64,000 nucleotides of DNA from Rusavskia elegans (lineage: Eukaryota > Ascomycota > Lecanoromycetes > Teloschistales > Teloschistaceae), in contig SAUG01000058.1 in assembly GCA_011316305.1 (NCBI GenBank), forward strand, positions 310,001 through 374,000, in the 5' to 3' direction. The first letter of the stretch is position 1, and each line of letters begins with the position of its first letter. The notes under the pieces were generated by a model. That model had not been told where the DNA came from, did not search any database, and worked only from the letters and a program-made list of their open reading frames with translations. The translations under genes and the position numbers were made by a program. This document shows positions 1 through 12,307 of the stretch, piece by piece.

Positions 1-589
1 CCGATCAAGTCACCAGGTTTGAGCGTCGTGTGGTCGACAAGGCCGATAAGCGGTAGAAAGATAGTTTGGCGGGTCGATGTTTTGATGACGGCGGATTTGC
101 CAACCCGTGTGGCGTCTAGATCGATGTTGGCTCCCTCTTCGGCTGCTTCCTTTTCTACGTCGAGGTCAAGGAGCTCGACGACGTTGCCAACAAGATACGG
201 TAGTTGCCTGAGTGGGGCAGCAAGAATCAGTAACATCCAACAAGCAAGCATTTAAGCCGTCGGTACCTGTTGTTCTCAATCTTCTCCAGATTATCCTTAA
301 TCTTTTCTTTCATCGCGCTTTGCTCATGCGACAACCTCTGGAACTCGCTTTTCATAATTCTCATATCGTTATCGAGCAGCCGCTTCCTCATCTGGATATC
401 TCCTGTGCTGGAGTGCAGGATCTCGGCATCTATTATGTCTTCCTCCTTTGCGTCGTCCTTCTTCTCTCCATCTGCATCCTTCATTTCAGCATTAGCATCT
501 TGGGACGGCTTCTTGTCCTTGTCGTCGCCATCCTGCTTCTCTTCCTTTCCCTCCCGCTCCATATCGTCGAGATCCTCGAGAGTTGACAT
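1..589 (-). CDS. RPT5: 26S proteasome regulatory ATPase subunit Rpt5 (5' part; gene runs off the left edge)
   Basis: N-terminal part of the AAA-ATPase Rpt5 (subunit 6A) of the proteasome 19S base, which unfolds and translocates ubiquitylated substrates. Exon 1 is 589..267 and begins [13 protein letters not shown]. It has a long acidic/lysine-rich linker, then the coiled-coil stretch [16 protein letters not shown] that is characteristic of Rpt5. A 59-bp intron (208-266, GTACCG...CAG) joins to exon 2, which reads [19 protein letters not shown] and continues into the OB-fold ([21 protein letters not shown]) at the window edge. The AAA Walker motifs lie outside the window. Identification rests on close agreement with the known Rpt5 N-terminus. 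Other Rpt subunits differ in both the coiled coil and the OB start. Confidence 0.93.
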
Positions 590-2170
590 GTTGGCTGTCG
601 ATCTCGATGAGTTTTGCGCAAGTCTGAGGTATCGAATGAAGGTCTCAGGCTAAGAAGTGATGCGGAGCTACCTTAGCTCTTATCTAGATGGTAGGTTGGG
701 GTCCTTTGAAGTGGTGCTCTTCGATAATCATGTTGATGTGGTCACTCTGCGCTTACTGCTTAAGCATGAGCGCGCTAAGCGCTTGTCATACCACCTCAGG
801 CCTTGCAGTCGTACTCGTACTCTGCCACCATGTCAATACTTATTACCTTTTCAATCTTCAATGTGTATCCAGCTGACGGCATTGACATGGACTTCGTCGG
901 ATAGGAAGGCGATTTGGATGAACATGTTGCCAACGTTGGGGGTCGTCGTAAGTGCAACCATTCCATGAAGTGCCGATGGTGGAACATACCATAGTGGTTC
1001 AGGCTCCTGGTTCTTGTTTTTCAACGTCGGCTCTTACTCCGGAGCTGTAGAGCTCTCGTGTCACTCGCAATATCGGTAGACACACATATTCCCAATAAGG
1101 TCCCCAGAGGGAAGATATGTCCTGTCCTCAAGCGCCTCTCAGCCAGTCCCCAGAGCCCGCAAACGAATCACGCAACCATTCGCCAATCACAACGTCGGAC
1201 TAATGTTTTAAACAATTGTCAGTTAAGATGCTGATCGTACGAGATTTTTGTTCGCGGAGAAGTGTATTATATATGTACAACAGCTCCAAGTTTTGTTTTT
1301 AGGTTCGGTCACTCATCCAGCTCGGGCCAATGTAGGACAGACTGATTTATGGATCACAGGCCGCAGACCACACTGGACAATAAAATTGATTCAAACCACG
1401 AGACAACGCCGAAAGTTATAGAGCTTGGAACTATGCTGAATCATCTGCAACTCCTTTCTGGCCCGTAGAATTTTCCCAGTGAGATATGAGCTGGGTCTGG
1501 GACATGGCAATGTAACCGGCGCCAGGATGACACCAATATGGATGGAGTAATAGGTGGGCCTTCGATGGCAAAGCTGAGCAGCTTATGGCAAATGATGAGC
1601 GCCTCTGGGTCCTGTAACAGCATTGCTGATATGATGGCGTAAAGACTGGGATCAGCACCAAATGCACGTACATCTCAGCAGACCAGGTGGTGCTTGCTAC
1701 ACAAGACAGCACCGATTGATGAGTAACGAATACCGCGGAGGATCATTCCGTGGGCGGAGCATACATCTGAAATGGTTTGTACTGAGCAATTGGGCATGGC
1801 CGTTCGGCCTGTAGTCTCCCACCTGTCTATTCTCGCCTGAGCCCGCCTGCGCCGTGGGTGTGGACCATCTGGTGTGCCGTAAGCTGTGCCATGATCCTCA
1901 TGTCAAGCGTTGCGTCGGCGTCAGACAGGACTGGAATTTTGATTGCTCCAACAGCTTTCATGCGGATTCCTGACCAGCCTGGCAAATCAACATCTACCTA
2001 CATTGCGAGACAAGCTGCCCCAGTACACGCATAGAAGTGCCAACTTTGATCTTTGGTACGTGACCCTGCTCTGACGGAAGATGTGAGGCTTGCGATACTT
2101 TAGGTTCTTGTGACAAAGAAAGACGACACGAATGCCCAGGGCGAAAACCACGGTCCGCACTGTGCAGTAC
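590..2170. other. Intergenic stretch, no supported gene
   Basis: I find no frame with recognisable family features and consistent splice signals. A minus-strand reading near 796-987 looks weakly protein-like, but I cannot extend it. The RPT5 promoter must lie just right of 589. Confidence 0.4.
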
Positions 2171-2854
2171 TCAGTCATTCCCAGCATTCTGCCTGTGTGA
2201 TCCCAAAATGAATTCGACAGAGTCCCCTAGAGCAATGCGGCGCACATCCATGTTCCCATCAACCTCTTCGGACACTGACTCGATAGATGAAAAGTCAACT
2301 CGACCCGTTGTCAAGTCGTGAGACTCGCATGTTCGCACTAGTAGGACTGATGTACGCCCGGGGAAAGCTTGATCATTCCGATCCCGGTCACAGAATGCAT
2401 TACAGGGGAGATTGGTGTCGATAACAATGAAGAGGGCATGAAAGGTGTCTTCCACTTTGTATTTTTCATGGTTCTCGTGCAAAGTGTCAACGCGATCATC
2501 TATCTCCTGTGGTACTGGCTTGCAGTCCTCGGCGGTCAAGGCGATTTGACGTAGTAGAACCTGAGCGCAGACACGGCGATGGGCATCCAGGAGGTCTGGG
2601 ACACTCTTAGGGCTGTCGCGATGGTGACTAGCGACGAATCTGGCCAAGAAGTTGCTGAAGCGACACGGTATCCCTGGTCGATCCCATTTGGACCACTGCC
2701 ATAGCGAGAGCTCCCTCCCAAAAGCAGTGTCAACGGTCGTATCGATGGCGCAGAGCTTCAGACAGAACTCATAGACATCTTTGAGCGGCCACCATTGCTG
2801 CAGGGTGTGTTGGGTGAGATGAAAACGGAGATAAGAGAATTCGTGCTGCTGCAA
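2171..2854 (-). CDS. Hypothetical protein (227 aa open frame), not recognised
   Basis: An uninterrupted 227-codon frame beginning MQQHEFSYLRFHL. The composition looks protein-like (mixed charged and hydrophobic, no low-complexity runs), but I recognise no family motif, signal peptide or membrane segment. A second minus-strand frame (1987-2187) overlaps its end in another phase and could be a 3' exon, but I found no convincing splice pair. It is flanked on both sides by sequence with no supported gene. It may be a lineage-specific gene, a gene fragment or a chance frame. Confidence 0.3.
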   Translation of the reverse strand: MQQHEFSYLRFHLTQHTLQQWWPLKDVYEFCLKLCAIDTTVDTAFGRELSLWQWSKWDRPGIPCRFSNFLARFVASHHRDSPKSVPDLLDAHRRVCAQVLLRQIALTAEDCKPVPQEIDDRVDTLHENHEKYKVEDTFHALFIVIDTNLPCNAFCDRDRNDQAFPGRTSVLLVRTCESHDLTTGRVDFSSIESVSEEVDGNMDVRRIALGDSVEFILGSHRQNAGND

Positions 2855-4812
2855 TCCTTACTGTCATTCTTCCAATGCGCGGTGTGTTACTCGACGGGCC
2901 AGCCTTCAGCTTCCAGCTCCTCTGCTGTGACCGTCATTCCTAAAGGGTAAAGATCGGGCGGACAGGTTGGTGCGGAGGTCAATGCACTTTTGAATTTCGT
3001 GTAGATGACAATTGTGTTATGGATTGCTAGGATTAGTGGGAACCATGATAGTGATTTGACACTCAAGGTATGCTCAATAGCTATGAAGGCGACTGAAGCT
3101 CAGGACGTGCATTGATTGCTTACGTACCTACCTTGGGTACACAGCCGGGGCAAGACGTACTAGCGCCACATTTACACATCCTTGATATCACCAGCAGGCG
3201 TCCATGGGAAAGGGATGCTCGTGCTTGATCCTACCTTCTCCGAATGCTCATGGCCCACAGTGGGGCTTTCGATAAAAGGATTCCGACTGAAGTATAGACA
3301 AATTGTCGTGCCAGAAATGCCTACGTCGTGAACTGCGAGCACAAGGAACCATCCGTTTAGTGTCGAAGTATAGAGTTCAAGGGCTCAACTCCTGAGCTTT
3401 CGATCAGGAGATCGCCGGCCAAGTTGCTGAGTTGGCCGGTTTCCTTTATACTGGAACCGCTGTGTAATGGAGCTTTGTTGTGTCATATGGTGTTGGATGG
3501 GACGTTGTCTATAAGCGCCTCTAGCGCCGTCGTTCTTTTCTCGCCCTCTTCCTTTGCTTGCGGTCCATTTCTGTTTCCTGTCAGCACGTTGGTAGCTCAA
3601 AGAACATTGAAAGCAGATTTAAAAGTGATTCCTGATTTCATGATATTTTCCGTGGTCGTCCGGCGCTGGAAGGATTTGTCTTGTTGAGAGCCACGTTCCA
3701 CCCAGACTCTGCATCTCCCCTCTCAAAAGAGCATTGGTGAGAATGCTCAGGCCATTTAAACACGGTTCTATCTCTCGGCCGTACCTTTGTCTCAGTGTCT
3801 GCAATTGGAGATGCTCACCTGGACACCGCCATGCAGTAAAGATGCCAAGAAGCGAGAAGCAAGAACATGCATGATTCACCCACTTTTGAGGAGTTGCTAT
3901 GCAGTGTCCTGAGAGAGACATGGAAAAGTATGCTCGCCGTGTCGGTGTACCACAGCAGTCACATAGATCATATTGCAAGATGACAGGTACATCCAGGCCT
4001 ATAGATGTGTTCACGCCTGTATCAACAGGGTAGAACTATGATTAAAACGACTCACAAGACACTCCAAGGTCCAAGCGGATCGAGAGCTTCAGCACGCTTT
4101 GGCTCGGAAGCTTGCAGCTTTTTCACTCAATGTGCTCGAAGTTTTCATCGGGCAATTTGGCTCCGAGCGTCCCTCAAGCCATGCCGACGAGGATCTGACC
4201 GAGAAGTCCACAATATATCAGCTTGTCGAGCATTCTGTTCGTTGCAATCAAAAGGAGGAGAACCGACGAAGTGATGAGTATTGCCACAATACCCGGCTCC
4301 TCGTATGATAGATGCACTCATTGCTTTTCACCGACGATTTCGTATCTACAGCTTCGCAGAAGCGGCCGCTTCGCTGAGGTGGTAGAAAAGACCGTCCCGG
4401 AGCTGGACGTGAGGATGGTATCACGAGACTTTGGGTTTAAAACGGCTTGATTCCAATCACACTATTGATGACGATGGAACAGGGTCCTGTGGTCTTCGTA
4501 GCTACCTTGGTGCTAGGAGTCAGTCGGATCGATGATTCTGCCGAGGAATTGCACGCGTTTTTGAGAAAATGTCGGATCTGCAGCGGAGGCCTGAGAGGGT
4601 TGAACGGTTATTTTCTTGAGGTACATGGTGAAATCAACGCCAGAAGCCAACACATGTCGAGGTAACGGGGGCCGAAGTCTGAAGCTCCGGTGTATGATGA
4701 AAACTTTCCTCTTCGACCGAACGAGCATCCGATAGCGATGATCGATCCTACGGCGCCGCAGAGTAGACCCAAATCAAAATATCTTGAGACCAGTGATATT
4801 CTACGGCAGGAG
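2855..4812. other. Intergenic stretch, no supported gene
   Basis: Several short overlapping frames on both strands, none longer than about 130 codons, none with recognisable motifs or coherent intron structure. A hydrophobic minus-strand frame at 4608-4829 overlaps the end of the MATE gene and could be an alternative 3' exon of it, but the gene closes well at 4813. Confidence 0.4.
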
Positions 4813-6515
4813 TCACTGTCCAGAGTCACGAAAGACGTCCAATCGCATCTTGCCCGTCAGCAACTTTCGTGTCCACAGTGTAAATACAGTTCCAACACTG
4901 AAGAAACTGAAAACGAGACTGCCGCCAAAAACAACACTGTGGTAAGTCCACGCATCACTGGCTCTCAAGTCCGTCGACTGGCAGACAATCGCCCATGGCA
5001 GCACATACAGGACGTTGGATAACAACGACTGATAGAGGAACCAGCGCGGCCGCGTTGCAAGCAGGATCGCTGCAAGCTGCGTCGAGACTGCGTAGAACAT
5101 GTAGCACCTGTCGCCCATCAGCAGAGAGTCTTGTTGAGGCTGATCGTGACTTCAATTACCAATCAATAGTCTGCCACATGTGCGTAGCAATGTCGGCCAC
5201 AGCGTCCGAGTTGCTCAGATAATATGCAAACGGGCGGCAGCCAAAGACGGCGAGAAAGATGCAGAGAGGTACTTCCACAATAAGAGCGACGATGATCGAC
5301 GTTAATGCGGGTCGGACGACGGCTGATCACGCACGGTTAGGCTTGAGCTTTCTTCACCGGTAAAGTCATCTCTTACCGACCAACTGCCTTCGAGCCATCT
5401 TTGGCTTCCGGTTCTCCACCCCGACTTCGCGCCTCCAATGGCCCCATGCATGACCGATAAAGGCGAGGGATGTAGCTTCCAAAGCTGAGACAGGAACCAT
5501 CACTAGCCCCCAACGGATCGTGTTGAACACACTCCAGGCAGTAGCGTAGTCCGAACCCATCGATACGATGCCATGCACAAGCCACAGATAGAGTGCATTA
5601 CGCACGGCCGATTCGATGAAGGTGATGATACCCGGTGGCAGGAGCACCTTTAATGCTCGTCTGCTTGGGAGCAGAGCACTCTTGTGTGTAGTTGCCAACC
5701 CGGAACGGAAACTCGTGGCGTAGATGAAGTACAGCAGCCCAGCAAAGGCAGAGCACATGTCACATGCAAGTCTGATGGACGCCTGAGTGTTGATGGACGG
5801 CTTCAAGCTGCCAACGTGGAACTTTGAAATGATCAAGAGGTCGAGCAGGATGTTGACCGTGAATTTGACCGAGCTGATGATGAGTGGGACGTCCGGCTTG
5901 TCCAATGCACGGGTTGCGCTCGCTACCGATGTCTCTATAGCAGAGGTAAGGGCAGCAAAGGAGCTCAAGCGTACGTAGGTCAGACTTGCAGCTAGCACCC
6001 CCGCGGGTACGAAACCTTTGGCAAAAGACCGAGCAGTGGAGATGAAGATGATGCTTAGGATTAGGCCGAAAAGGGATTGGAACAAGATCAGAGTGTGCGC
6101 AAGACCCAACCGAGCGTGAAACGAGCGTGTAGACTTGTCGCCAATGATCAGCCATGCCGCTCGTGGTAGGCCTTCGTTGACGACTTCGGATACCACGCCG
6201 ATGTAGGTGTAGCTATCGGTAGTTGCGACGAGAGAGCTGTCGATTTTGGCTACCCAGAGCTTGGATAGAGTCCCATACAGAGCAGGAAGGAGGAAGGCAA
6301 GGACATTGAAGACGAGGGCGCCAAAATACCTGTCGTGGATAGTCAGAGTTGGCCCAGGCGCTCACGAACAGATCTTACCGGTCACGACGCCCCCAAATGT
6401 TGATGAAGCTTGGTGTTTCCTCATATTGATTGCCATCCTCGACGGTCTCTCGCACAGTTGCGCCCTTTGGAAGCATGGTGTAGCGAAAGCGACGGGAAAG
6501 CATGGCTCCCCACAT
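4813..6515 (-). CDS. MATE-type multidrug/toxin extrusion family membrane transporter
   Basis: Polytopic membrane protein resembling the fungal MatE-like family, which exports small organic compounds by cation antiport. Substrate unknown. My model has four exons: 6515-6379, 6329-5377, 5322-5160 and 5107-4813. The introns are 49, 54 and 52 bp, all GT-AG and phase-consistent, giving 515 aa. The start [17 protein letters not shown] was chosen because the frame above it loses family character; an earlier in-frame Met exists. Hydrophobic helices include [54 protein letters not shown] and [14 protein letters not shown]. The conserved stretch [21 protein letters not shown] is intact. It is divergent from TTI2 across 337 bp. 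Confident membrane transporter; family assignment fairly confident. Confidence 0.75.
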
Positions 6516-6852
6516 GATAAGCGCGGGGCATACTTGTACCTCTCCAGATTGATCGGTAGTCCTGGCCGAGCATGGTAACACAATGAGACTGTTTCCTGCA
6601 GGAAAACTTTCGTAGACTGCAGAGGTGAACATAATATCACATGGGCGACAGTCTATTGGGATATTAGTCATCACGCTAGTGCTGTCAGAAAGCTTGGCGT
6701 CCGCTTCAACTTGCCCTATTCCTTCATAGTGAGATGAGGATATCAAGTCATATTGCATCAACATTAATCTAACCCCCGGGACTTCCTTCGTGATGCCAAT
6801 TGATACCACTTTATTGCTCACCTTACGTTTACAGTCTTGACATCCCCGCGAT
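6516..6852. promoter_or_regulatory. Divergent promoter region between MATE transporter and TTI2
   Basis: 337 bp between two divergent start codons. It must hold both promoters and 5' UTRs. I see no clear TATA box or operator-like repeat. Confidence 0.45.
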
Positions 6853-8558
6853 ATGCTATCAACGCCAGCATCAGATCTGGAGTCCCTATTCGAGGAAGCT
6901 AGGCATTACATCCAAAGCCCCGAAAAGGGAAGCACAAATTCAGTAGGATTGACTGCACGCGCCAACTCAGTCGTTCTTGGGCCTCAACGGTTCCCAAACA
7001 TAGTACAACGGCTTACAGAAACTAAGAAGAAAAGCAGTAATCAGGTGAATGAGAAGATCTTTCTACGCTCTGCATGTATTAAGTTACTCAGATTCATGAA
7101 AGTCTTGTCGCTGCCGAAGCCTGTTTGAGCAATTCCTTGCTTGATCTATCCATTCCGGACAATCATGTCGCGGTGACTCAACTCCAGGACTGGACCATTG
7201 AAGTGATCTCTTCAACCGATGCGTTTGCGAGAGAAGCCCCTTATGCTGCTGGTCTGTATTTCCCATGATGTCGTTGTCGAAGACCGTCTAAGAACCTCCA
7301 AGAACCCAAGCCCGTGATTTCTTCAGAGGACGTTGTCAGAGTTTGTTCTATGAAAGTCACAGGTCTGCGCCTTCTGTCTCATCTGCAGGATCTTCAAGTA
7401 CCCAGATCCGATAGCTCAGCAGCTCTTCTAGCATGTCTAGCCGCCTTCACGAATCTGGAGGATCTGTGGACGAACGAAGACGCCTTCAATTTAGCCCATT
7501 CGATGCTCGCTAAACACCTCGGGAGCGTCAAGCGTGCTGCTCCCAACCGTTTCGATAGTTTGATCACACAGTTGCTCCAGGATTACGTCAAACCCCTCTT
7601 CCTCAAATCCAAGTCTTTCGTCCTCACGGATCAGGGACGAAAAGCTATCGCCCCACTCCCGGGCAATGCTATACCGTCCGACTTCGAAAGTGGCAGTAAA
7701 CCTTGGAAGTTTCAAAGTCCGCATATCGTCACGATCTTCCAGTGGATCTTAGAGCAGCTGGACGCGGCCATGGTTGATAAACACTGGCCTCTTATCATCC
7801 CCCCTCTGCTGACCATCCTTGATGACGTTTCCATCCCGCTAAAGATCAAAGGGTGCCAATTACTCAAGATCCTTCTGGATGTAGTACCGGCAAGCCTACT
7901 GGAGCGAAGCGGCCTCGGTGAAGTCTTTCATGACACATTGATGCCTTACCTGCTGTTTTTGCCATCCCTGACACCAGAGGAAGAGTCAATTCCATTACTC
8001 AACGCAACATATGACACTGTACTTACCCTGACTATGGCACGATATAGAACCACTAAAACCAAACTACCGAAAGTCAAAGACCTCGATGCAATCTTTCGAT
8101 ACGGCATCCTAAAGGGATATACACATGCTGGGGAGAAAGTCCGGATTGCAGAGCTGCTTATGAAGAAGTCGACGGATTTAGTGAATGCCATGGGGATTTA
8201 CTGTGTTAAACACCTCAAGGATCTGCTTCCGATCATCTCGACGATCTTGACAGCACCGTTCGCAACAGCTTATCAGCCATTACTCGAGGCATCATTGCAA
8301 CTTTTGAGAGCCATCATGGTGAACGGATGGCCTAGGCTTGCATTCCATCGAGCAGAGGTTTTGGAGAGCTTGATCATCTGTTGGTCCAAAATTCAAGAAG
8401 AGGATAAGCCTATGACCGCGCTCTTGACGGTTCGGAAAAACATTGAAGAAGTTTTACGTGCTGTTGTGCAGCTTTCGAGCGGCGATCGAGATATGGAAAA
8501 GGATTTGCAAATACTTCGAAACTGCGATTCACGCCTTGAAACTCTATTAAAAGTATAA
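6853..8558 (+). CDS. TTI2: Tel2-interacting protein 2 (Tti2) homologue, TTT complex subunit
   Basis: Alpha-solenoid subunit of the Tel2-Tti1-Tti2 co-chaperone that helps mature PIKK kinases (TOR, ATM/Tel1, ATR/Mec1). Exons 6853-7044, 7092-7251 and 7303-8558 give 535 aa. Intron 1 is 47 bp with a normal donor. Intron 2 (51 bp) uses the unusual donor GTCTGT and an AAG acceptor, but phase closes exactly. The Tti2-type block WPLIIPPLLTILDDVSIPLKIKGCQ is followed by LLERSGLGEVFHDTL and the TPEEESIPLLNATY motif. The N-terminal third is divergent, as is usual for this family. It converges with FIG4, with only 112 bp between stops, so the 3' UTRs probably overlap. Confidence 0.78.
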
Positions 8559-8670
8559 TTACACCAAACCCAGTGCATAGACGCCACGCTGAAGCGCTAT
8601 TACATCAAAAAATCGTGGAGATCACCCTGTAAGTGGTCTGCCGATACAGCAGCATGGAAATCAGTATGCA

Positions 8671-11667
8671 CTATTGCAAGTCCGCCCGCTGCTGCTTGAA
8701 CAACGACCTGCCCTTCAACCACTGACGGTATGCTTTGTACCGCTTCTTCGGCGTATCTGCATCAGTCACCGTCAAAGGATCATCCCCAACATTGACAAAT
8801 TCCTCAAAATCCGCGATGTCGTCTTCAGTCGACAACATCTGCGCCGCAGCATCAGGCGAGTTACTCTGAATGTATGCCAGGAAATCAGAGTTGTGCGGTG
8901 GATCTTCTGTTGAAACGACCAAAGGGAGGTTTGATGGATGATTGATGTAACGCAAATATTCGTCCGCCTCGCTTTCAACCACGGTGGGATTCAGCGAATT
9001 CGCTACGAATTCATTCAGTGTCCATTGTGTGGCGGCGGACTTGTCTTTCAGGGGATTTTCTGGCTTCTGTGAGTTGTTGAGGGGTTGCAAATTATTGTTG
9101 GAAGTTGGTTCTGACTGTAGTTGCTGGCTGGGCTGGCGAAGCCAATCGGACAATACATTACCTGGAAGCTTCTCACCGGGTAGTGAGTTCTTCCCATCGT
9201 GATCTAGGCTGGAAGTAATCAGGGAAGACACTTCGGTTTCCCGTCGATCGTTATTTTGCTGATTGTTCTTCGAAATTGGCGTGGACTGCTGTAAGTTGAG
9301 CTCGGATGCACCATCCTGAGATTCTTTGGGGGAAGGATACTTTCTCGTTGAGTTGACCTTGTAGGACAATATCTTTGGGAACGCCGAAAGATTCGTTGGT
9401 CGATAATATTCAAGCCAGTATTCATCAAAAAAGTCTATTGGTTTGTTGGCAAGAGCACCTTTGGGACCAACCTCTTGCGGCATCCTTCGCTCCTCGAGAT
9501 GGCAGGGGTCGAACCACTTAATGTAGTTCTTCCTCCTCCGTTCTGACCATGCTCGAGGATCCGCATGATGAAGATAGTAATCAGTGGCTAGATCCCACAG
9601 CATCGGCTGTCCTTGAGCAAACGTATAATTGCCCAGGAAAAGGTTATACGCCTCTTGACGCTGTCGGTCGAGGAAGGAGTTATTGTAGTAGCGCTTGAAA
9701 CTCTCGACCATGTCTCGCGACTGGCTGCTCCATTGATTGATCTTCCTATATGTCGCCATAGTGTTGACTAGATGAGACCCTCCATACTGGATTGCAATCA
9801 TATCGCCATGTGCATGATACATATGAGACAGCACAGTGACCACGTCGGTTTCGAACTCGACAGTCTCGTTCGGTATGATCCCCAGTGCTTGTAATTGGTG
9901 GCCAAGTGCACACTTTCCAACGATGAATTGGGCAGCATTGGTTCTGTCGAGACAATCAATGCAGTTTGTTCTCGCCACACCATTTTGTATCGAAGACTTC
10001 CAGTAAACGTTGTCTCCATTGCGGAAGAAGCCTGTCCGACTTACAATGTCCCTCGCGGAGGCCTCAAGAGTTCCTATGACATCTTGATCTCGACTCTTGG
10101 ATGCTCTGCTCATGTCCCACGCTTTATAGAGAATTTTCTTGCCTTCCGGAAGAGACTGGTTAAGATATGTTATCGCATTCGTGTATTCGTGAAGAAGAAT
10201 GGACTCCCGAGGGATACGCTCACGGGATTTTACAAGGTTTAGCACGTATACTGGCGCACCGTAACGTTCAAATAGGTTGTCGAAATGCAAAGCTGCCGCA
10301 CTAAAGAAAGGATCCACGAGATTAAGTTCGATATCAGGTTTCGGGGTGACGCCACTATTGTCCTGCGTCCAATGTAGTGGTATGCTGCCGCGATGCTGTA
10401 CGTACGAGGTGAAGTTGGGATTGGCGTAAAGTTGGGGACCTGGCGCATGGAATGAGGTCGTCAGGGCCTCGGACACGATCTGTTCCGTCTCCACATCGTT
10501 TGCAACAAAACCCAAGTCGTTTGCCCCACGCTTCAGAAAGCGTGCACCTGCAAACAAACGTGACCTCCGAGCTATAACTGTAATGGACACAGTGCGGGTA
10601 TGTATAGAGACGTTGGTTTGATCAACGAACCCATGTATGATCGGTATGCACCAGTCATAAGTGTTCTGTAGAGCTGTTGACGCTGGGCCAAGTAGATGCT
10701 GATTCCAGACGAACATCCCATTATGATAGTCGAGACTTTTCCGGAGTAGACCCTGACCAAACGCTTCTCGCTCTCGGATCATGTTCAGTTGTAAGGAACG
10801 AGTGATGTCGTAGGTATAGCTGAAATAAAATGAACGAGAGAGATCAAGGTTGCTCAGCGTGGAAACGAATCGTGCTTCTTCGGGTATCCGCTCAGCCTTG
10901 GAACGAGAGGAAGACGTGGTCAGAGAAATGAGTTCGGTGCCATCAATCTGGTAGACAAAGTGACCACCGATCACTGCCACCTGACTGCGCTTGGTAACGA
11001 CGAGCATGTAGTAAGCGCCGGTGAATCGGATGAAACCCAGTACGCCCCAGGTGGTACACTTCAGCTTCAATCCACCAGAGGCTTTATTTCCATCATCGAC
11101 GGCGTTGAGTAATTGATTCATTTCCTTCCTAGTATACACGATTTCGTCCTCGACCACGATGAGGTCTCCGGAGTCGGCGGTCCGATCGATCTTCAAGATG
11201 CGGAATTTCTGGTCCATGACGTCCCCACCAACCAAGTAGAACCAGTTCACCGTCTCGTACAGAGAGAAGCGGTGTATTTTACACACGCCTTCCTCTCCAA
11301 CCTTCTGGTACTCGGCGCATTTGTTTCTATGCAGCGCGGAAGCGGGACTTGTAGATCGCTCGAAACCAGCAGCTGTCGCTGGTTCCTCATCCTCGCTACC
11401 CGCATCGAGCAAAGTGGGTTCATTGGTTGAAGGTATTGAAGAGGTATGGGGTAGCTGAGTGGAAGGAAGTGGCGATCCAGCTAAGATGGGAGCTGCATTA
11501 GTCTTGGCTTGTCGGGCAACATCTTGCTCTGCACCGGACCGTTGTAGTTCATCGTCACCCAACGAGTCTTGGGCAGTTGGGTCGGGCGTGTTGGTAGTGT
11601 CAGGGAATGTTGTCAACGGTTGATGCGGCCTTTCGGCTTCATTATCGATATTGGTGGGATTGTCCAT
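8671..11667 (-). CDS. FIG4: SAC-domain polyphosphoinositide phosphatase Fig4
   Basis: PI(3,5)P2 5-phosphatase that works with the Fab1/PIKfyve-Vac14 complex on vacuolar/endosomal membranes. A single 998-aa frame without introns. Residues 1-110 are a low-complexity Ser/Thr/Asp-rich leader. The SAC domain follows from about residue 114 (KCAEYQKVG, LVGGDVMDQKFRILKIDR). The catalytic CX5R(T) motif lies at about 569-576 inside RTNCIDCLDRTN, with Cys569 as the expected nucleophile. The Fig4-specific C-terminal part (NYTFAQGQPMLWDLATDYYLHH, EEFVNVGDDPLTV) follows. The length and C-terminal motifs separate it from Sac1 and the synaptojanins. Confidence 0.92.
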   Translation of the reverse strand: MDNPTNIDNEAERPHQPLTTFPDTTNTPDPTAQDSLGDDELQRSGAEQDVARQAKTNAAPILAGSPLPSTQLPHTSSIPSTNEPTLLDAGSEDEEPATAAGFERSTSPASALHRNKCAEYQKVGEEGVCKIHRFSLYETVNWFYLVGGDVMDQKFRILKIDRTADSGDLIVVEDEIVYTRKEMNQLLNAVDDGNKASGGLKLKCTTWGVLGFIRFTGAYYMLVVTKRSQVAVIGGHFVYQIDGTELISLTTSSSRSKAERIPEEARFVSTLSNLDLSRSFYFSYTYDITRSLQLNMIREREAFGQGLLRKSLDYHNGMFVWNQHLLGPASTALQNTYDWCIPIIHGFVDQTNVSIHTRTVSITVIARRSRLFAGARFLKRGANDLGFVANDVETEQIVSEALTTSFHAPGPQLYANPNFTSYVQHRGSIPLHWTQDNSGVTPKPDIELNLVDPFFSAAALHFDNLFERYGAPVYVLNLVKSRERIPRESILLHEYTNAITYLNQSLPEGKKILYKAWDMSRASKSRDQDVIGTLEASARDIVSRTGFFRNGDNVYWKSSIQNGVARTNCIDCLDRTNAAQFIVGKCALGHQLQALGIIPNETVEFETDVVTVLSHMYHAHGDMIAIQYGGSHLVNTMATYRKINQWSSQSRDMVESFKRYYNNSFLDRQRQEAYNLFLGNYTFAQGQPMLWDLATDYYLHHADPRAWSERRRKNYIKWFDPCHLEERRMPQEVGPKGALANKPIDFFDEYWLEYYRPTNLSAFPKILSYKVNSTRKYPSPKESQDGASELNLQQSTPISKNNQQNNDRRETEVSSLITSSLDHDGKNSLPGEKLPGNVLSDWLRQPSQQLQSEPTSNNNLQPLNNSQKPENPLKDKSAATQWTLNEFVANSLNPTVVESEADEYLRYINHPSNLPLVVSTEDPPHNSDFLAYIQSNSPDAAAQMLSTEDDIADFEEFVNVGDDPLTVTDADTPKKRYKAYRQWLKGRSLFKQQRADLQ

Positions 11668-12307
11668 CTCTTGAGCCTCATCTTCGATACGTTACTGTAC
11701 GTGATCTCTGAGAGGGTCTCTGGTTGATGCTACCGACGGCTGTCGCAGTACGGAAGCTTGCAGATAATATAGATGTTGCTTCTCGAGAATTTCAACGTCG
11801 TTGCAATGAGCGATGCCAAGACTTCTTGATGCCAAGCCGGTAGGATGGTTTACGAGTACGAGTACATCAGATAATCAAAAAGGGTATTTTGGACTTTGAG
11901 ACCTCCCTCTGTCTCGCAGTGAGCGGACAATTTCAGACGCACTATTGATATGGTCAGTAGTCGAGGTAACAATCACACGAGATAACTACTAGGGCTGGTC
12001 TTCTAGGTATCGGATGTCCACCTCTCCAAGTCGAAGCATCGAAACTTCCGAAAAATTCTGATTACATCAAGATCCATGGACTATATCCTGAAAAAGCTCA
12101 CATTGTCATGTTAGTCAGGTGGCATTACGCCCCTTTCGATTATCGGCCAAAGTACAAGGAGAAAGTTTCATGCTCGTCCTAAGACAGCAAAGCTAGTTCG
12201 CCGCTGTCCCGCAAGCCAGCTCGAATTCAAAGGCACCGACTGCTCTTGAGATGAGTCCTGCCATCGAGTGATGGCACAGCGAGAAGAATTCATCAGTAAC
12301 TTGTCCT
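11668..12307. other. Intergenic: FIG4 promoter side and 3' end of the ATP-grasp gene
   Basis: 640 bp holding the FIG4 5' flank and the 3' flank of the ATP-grasp gene. No ORF, RNA gene or obvious repeat seen. Confidence 0.45.

Noticed and set aside
796..987. Minus-strand frame with protein-like stretch (SPSYPTKSMSMPSAGYTLKIEK)
   Set aside because: Too short, no recognisable family, and no splice-consistent extension in either direction.
3619..4014. 131-codon minus-strand frame
   Set aside because: No motif, overlapped by other frames of similar length; looks like chance.
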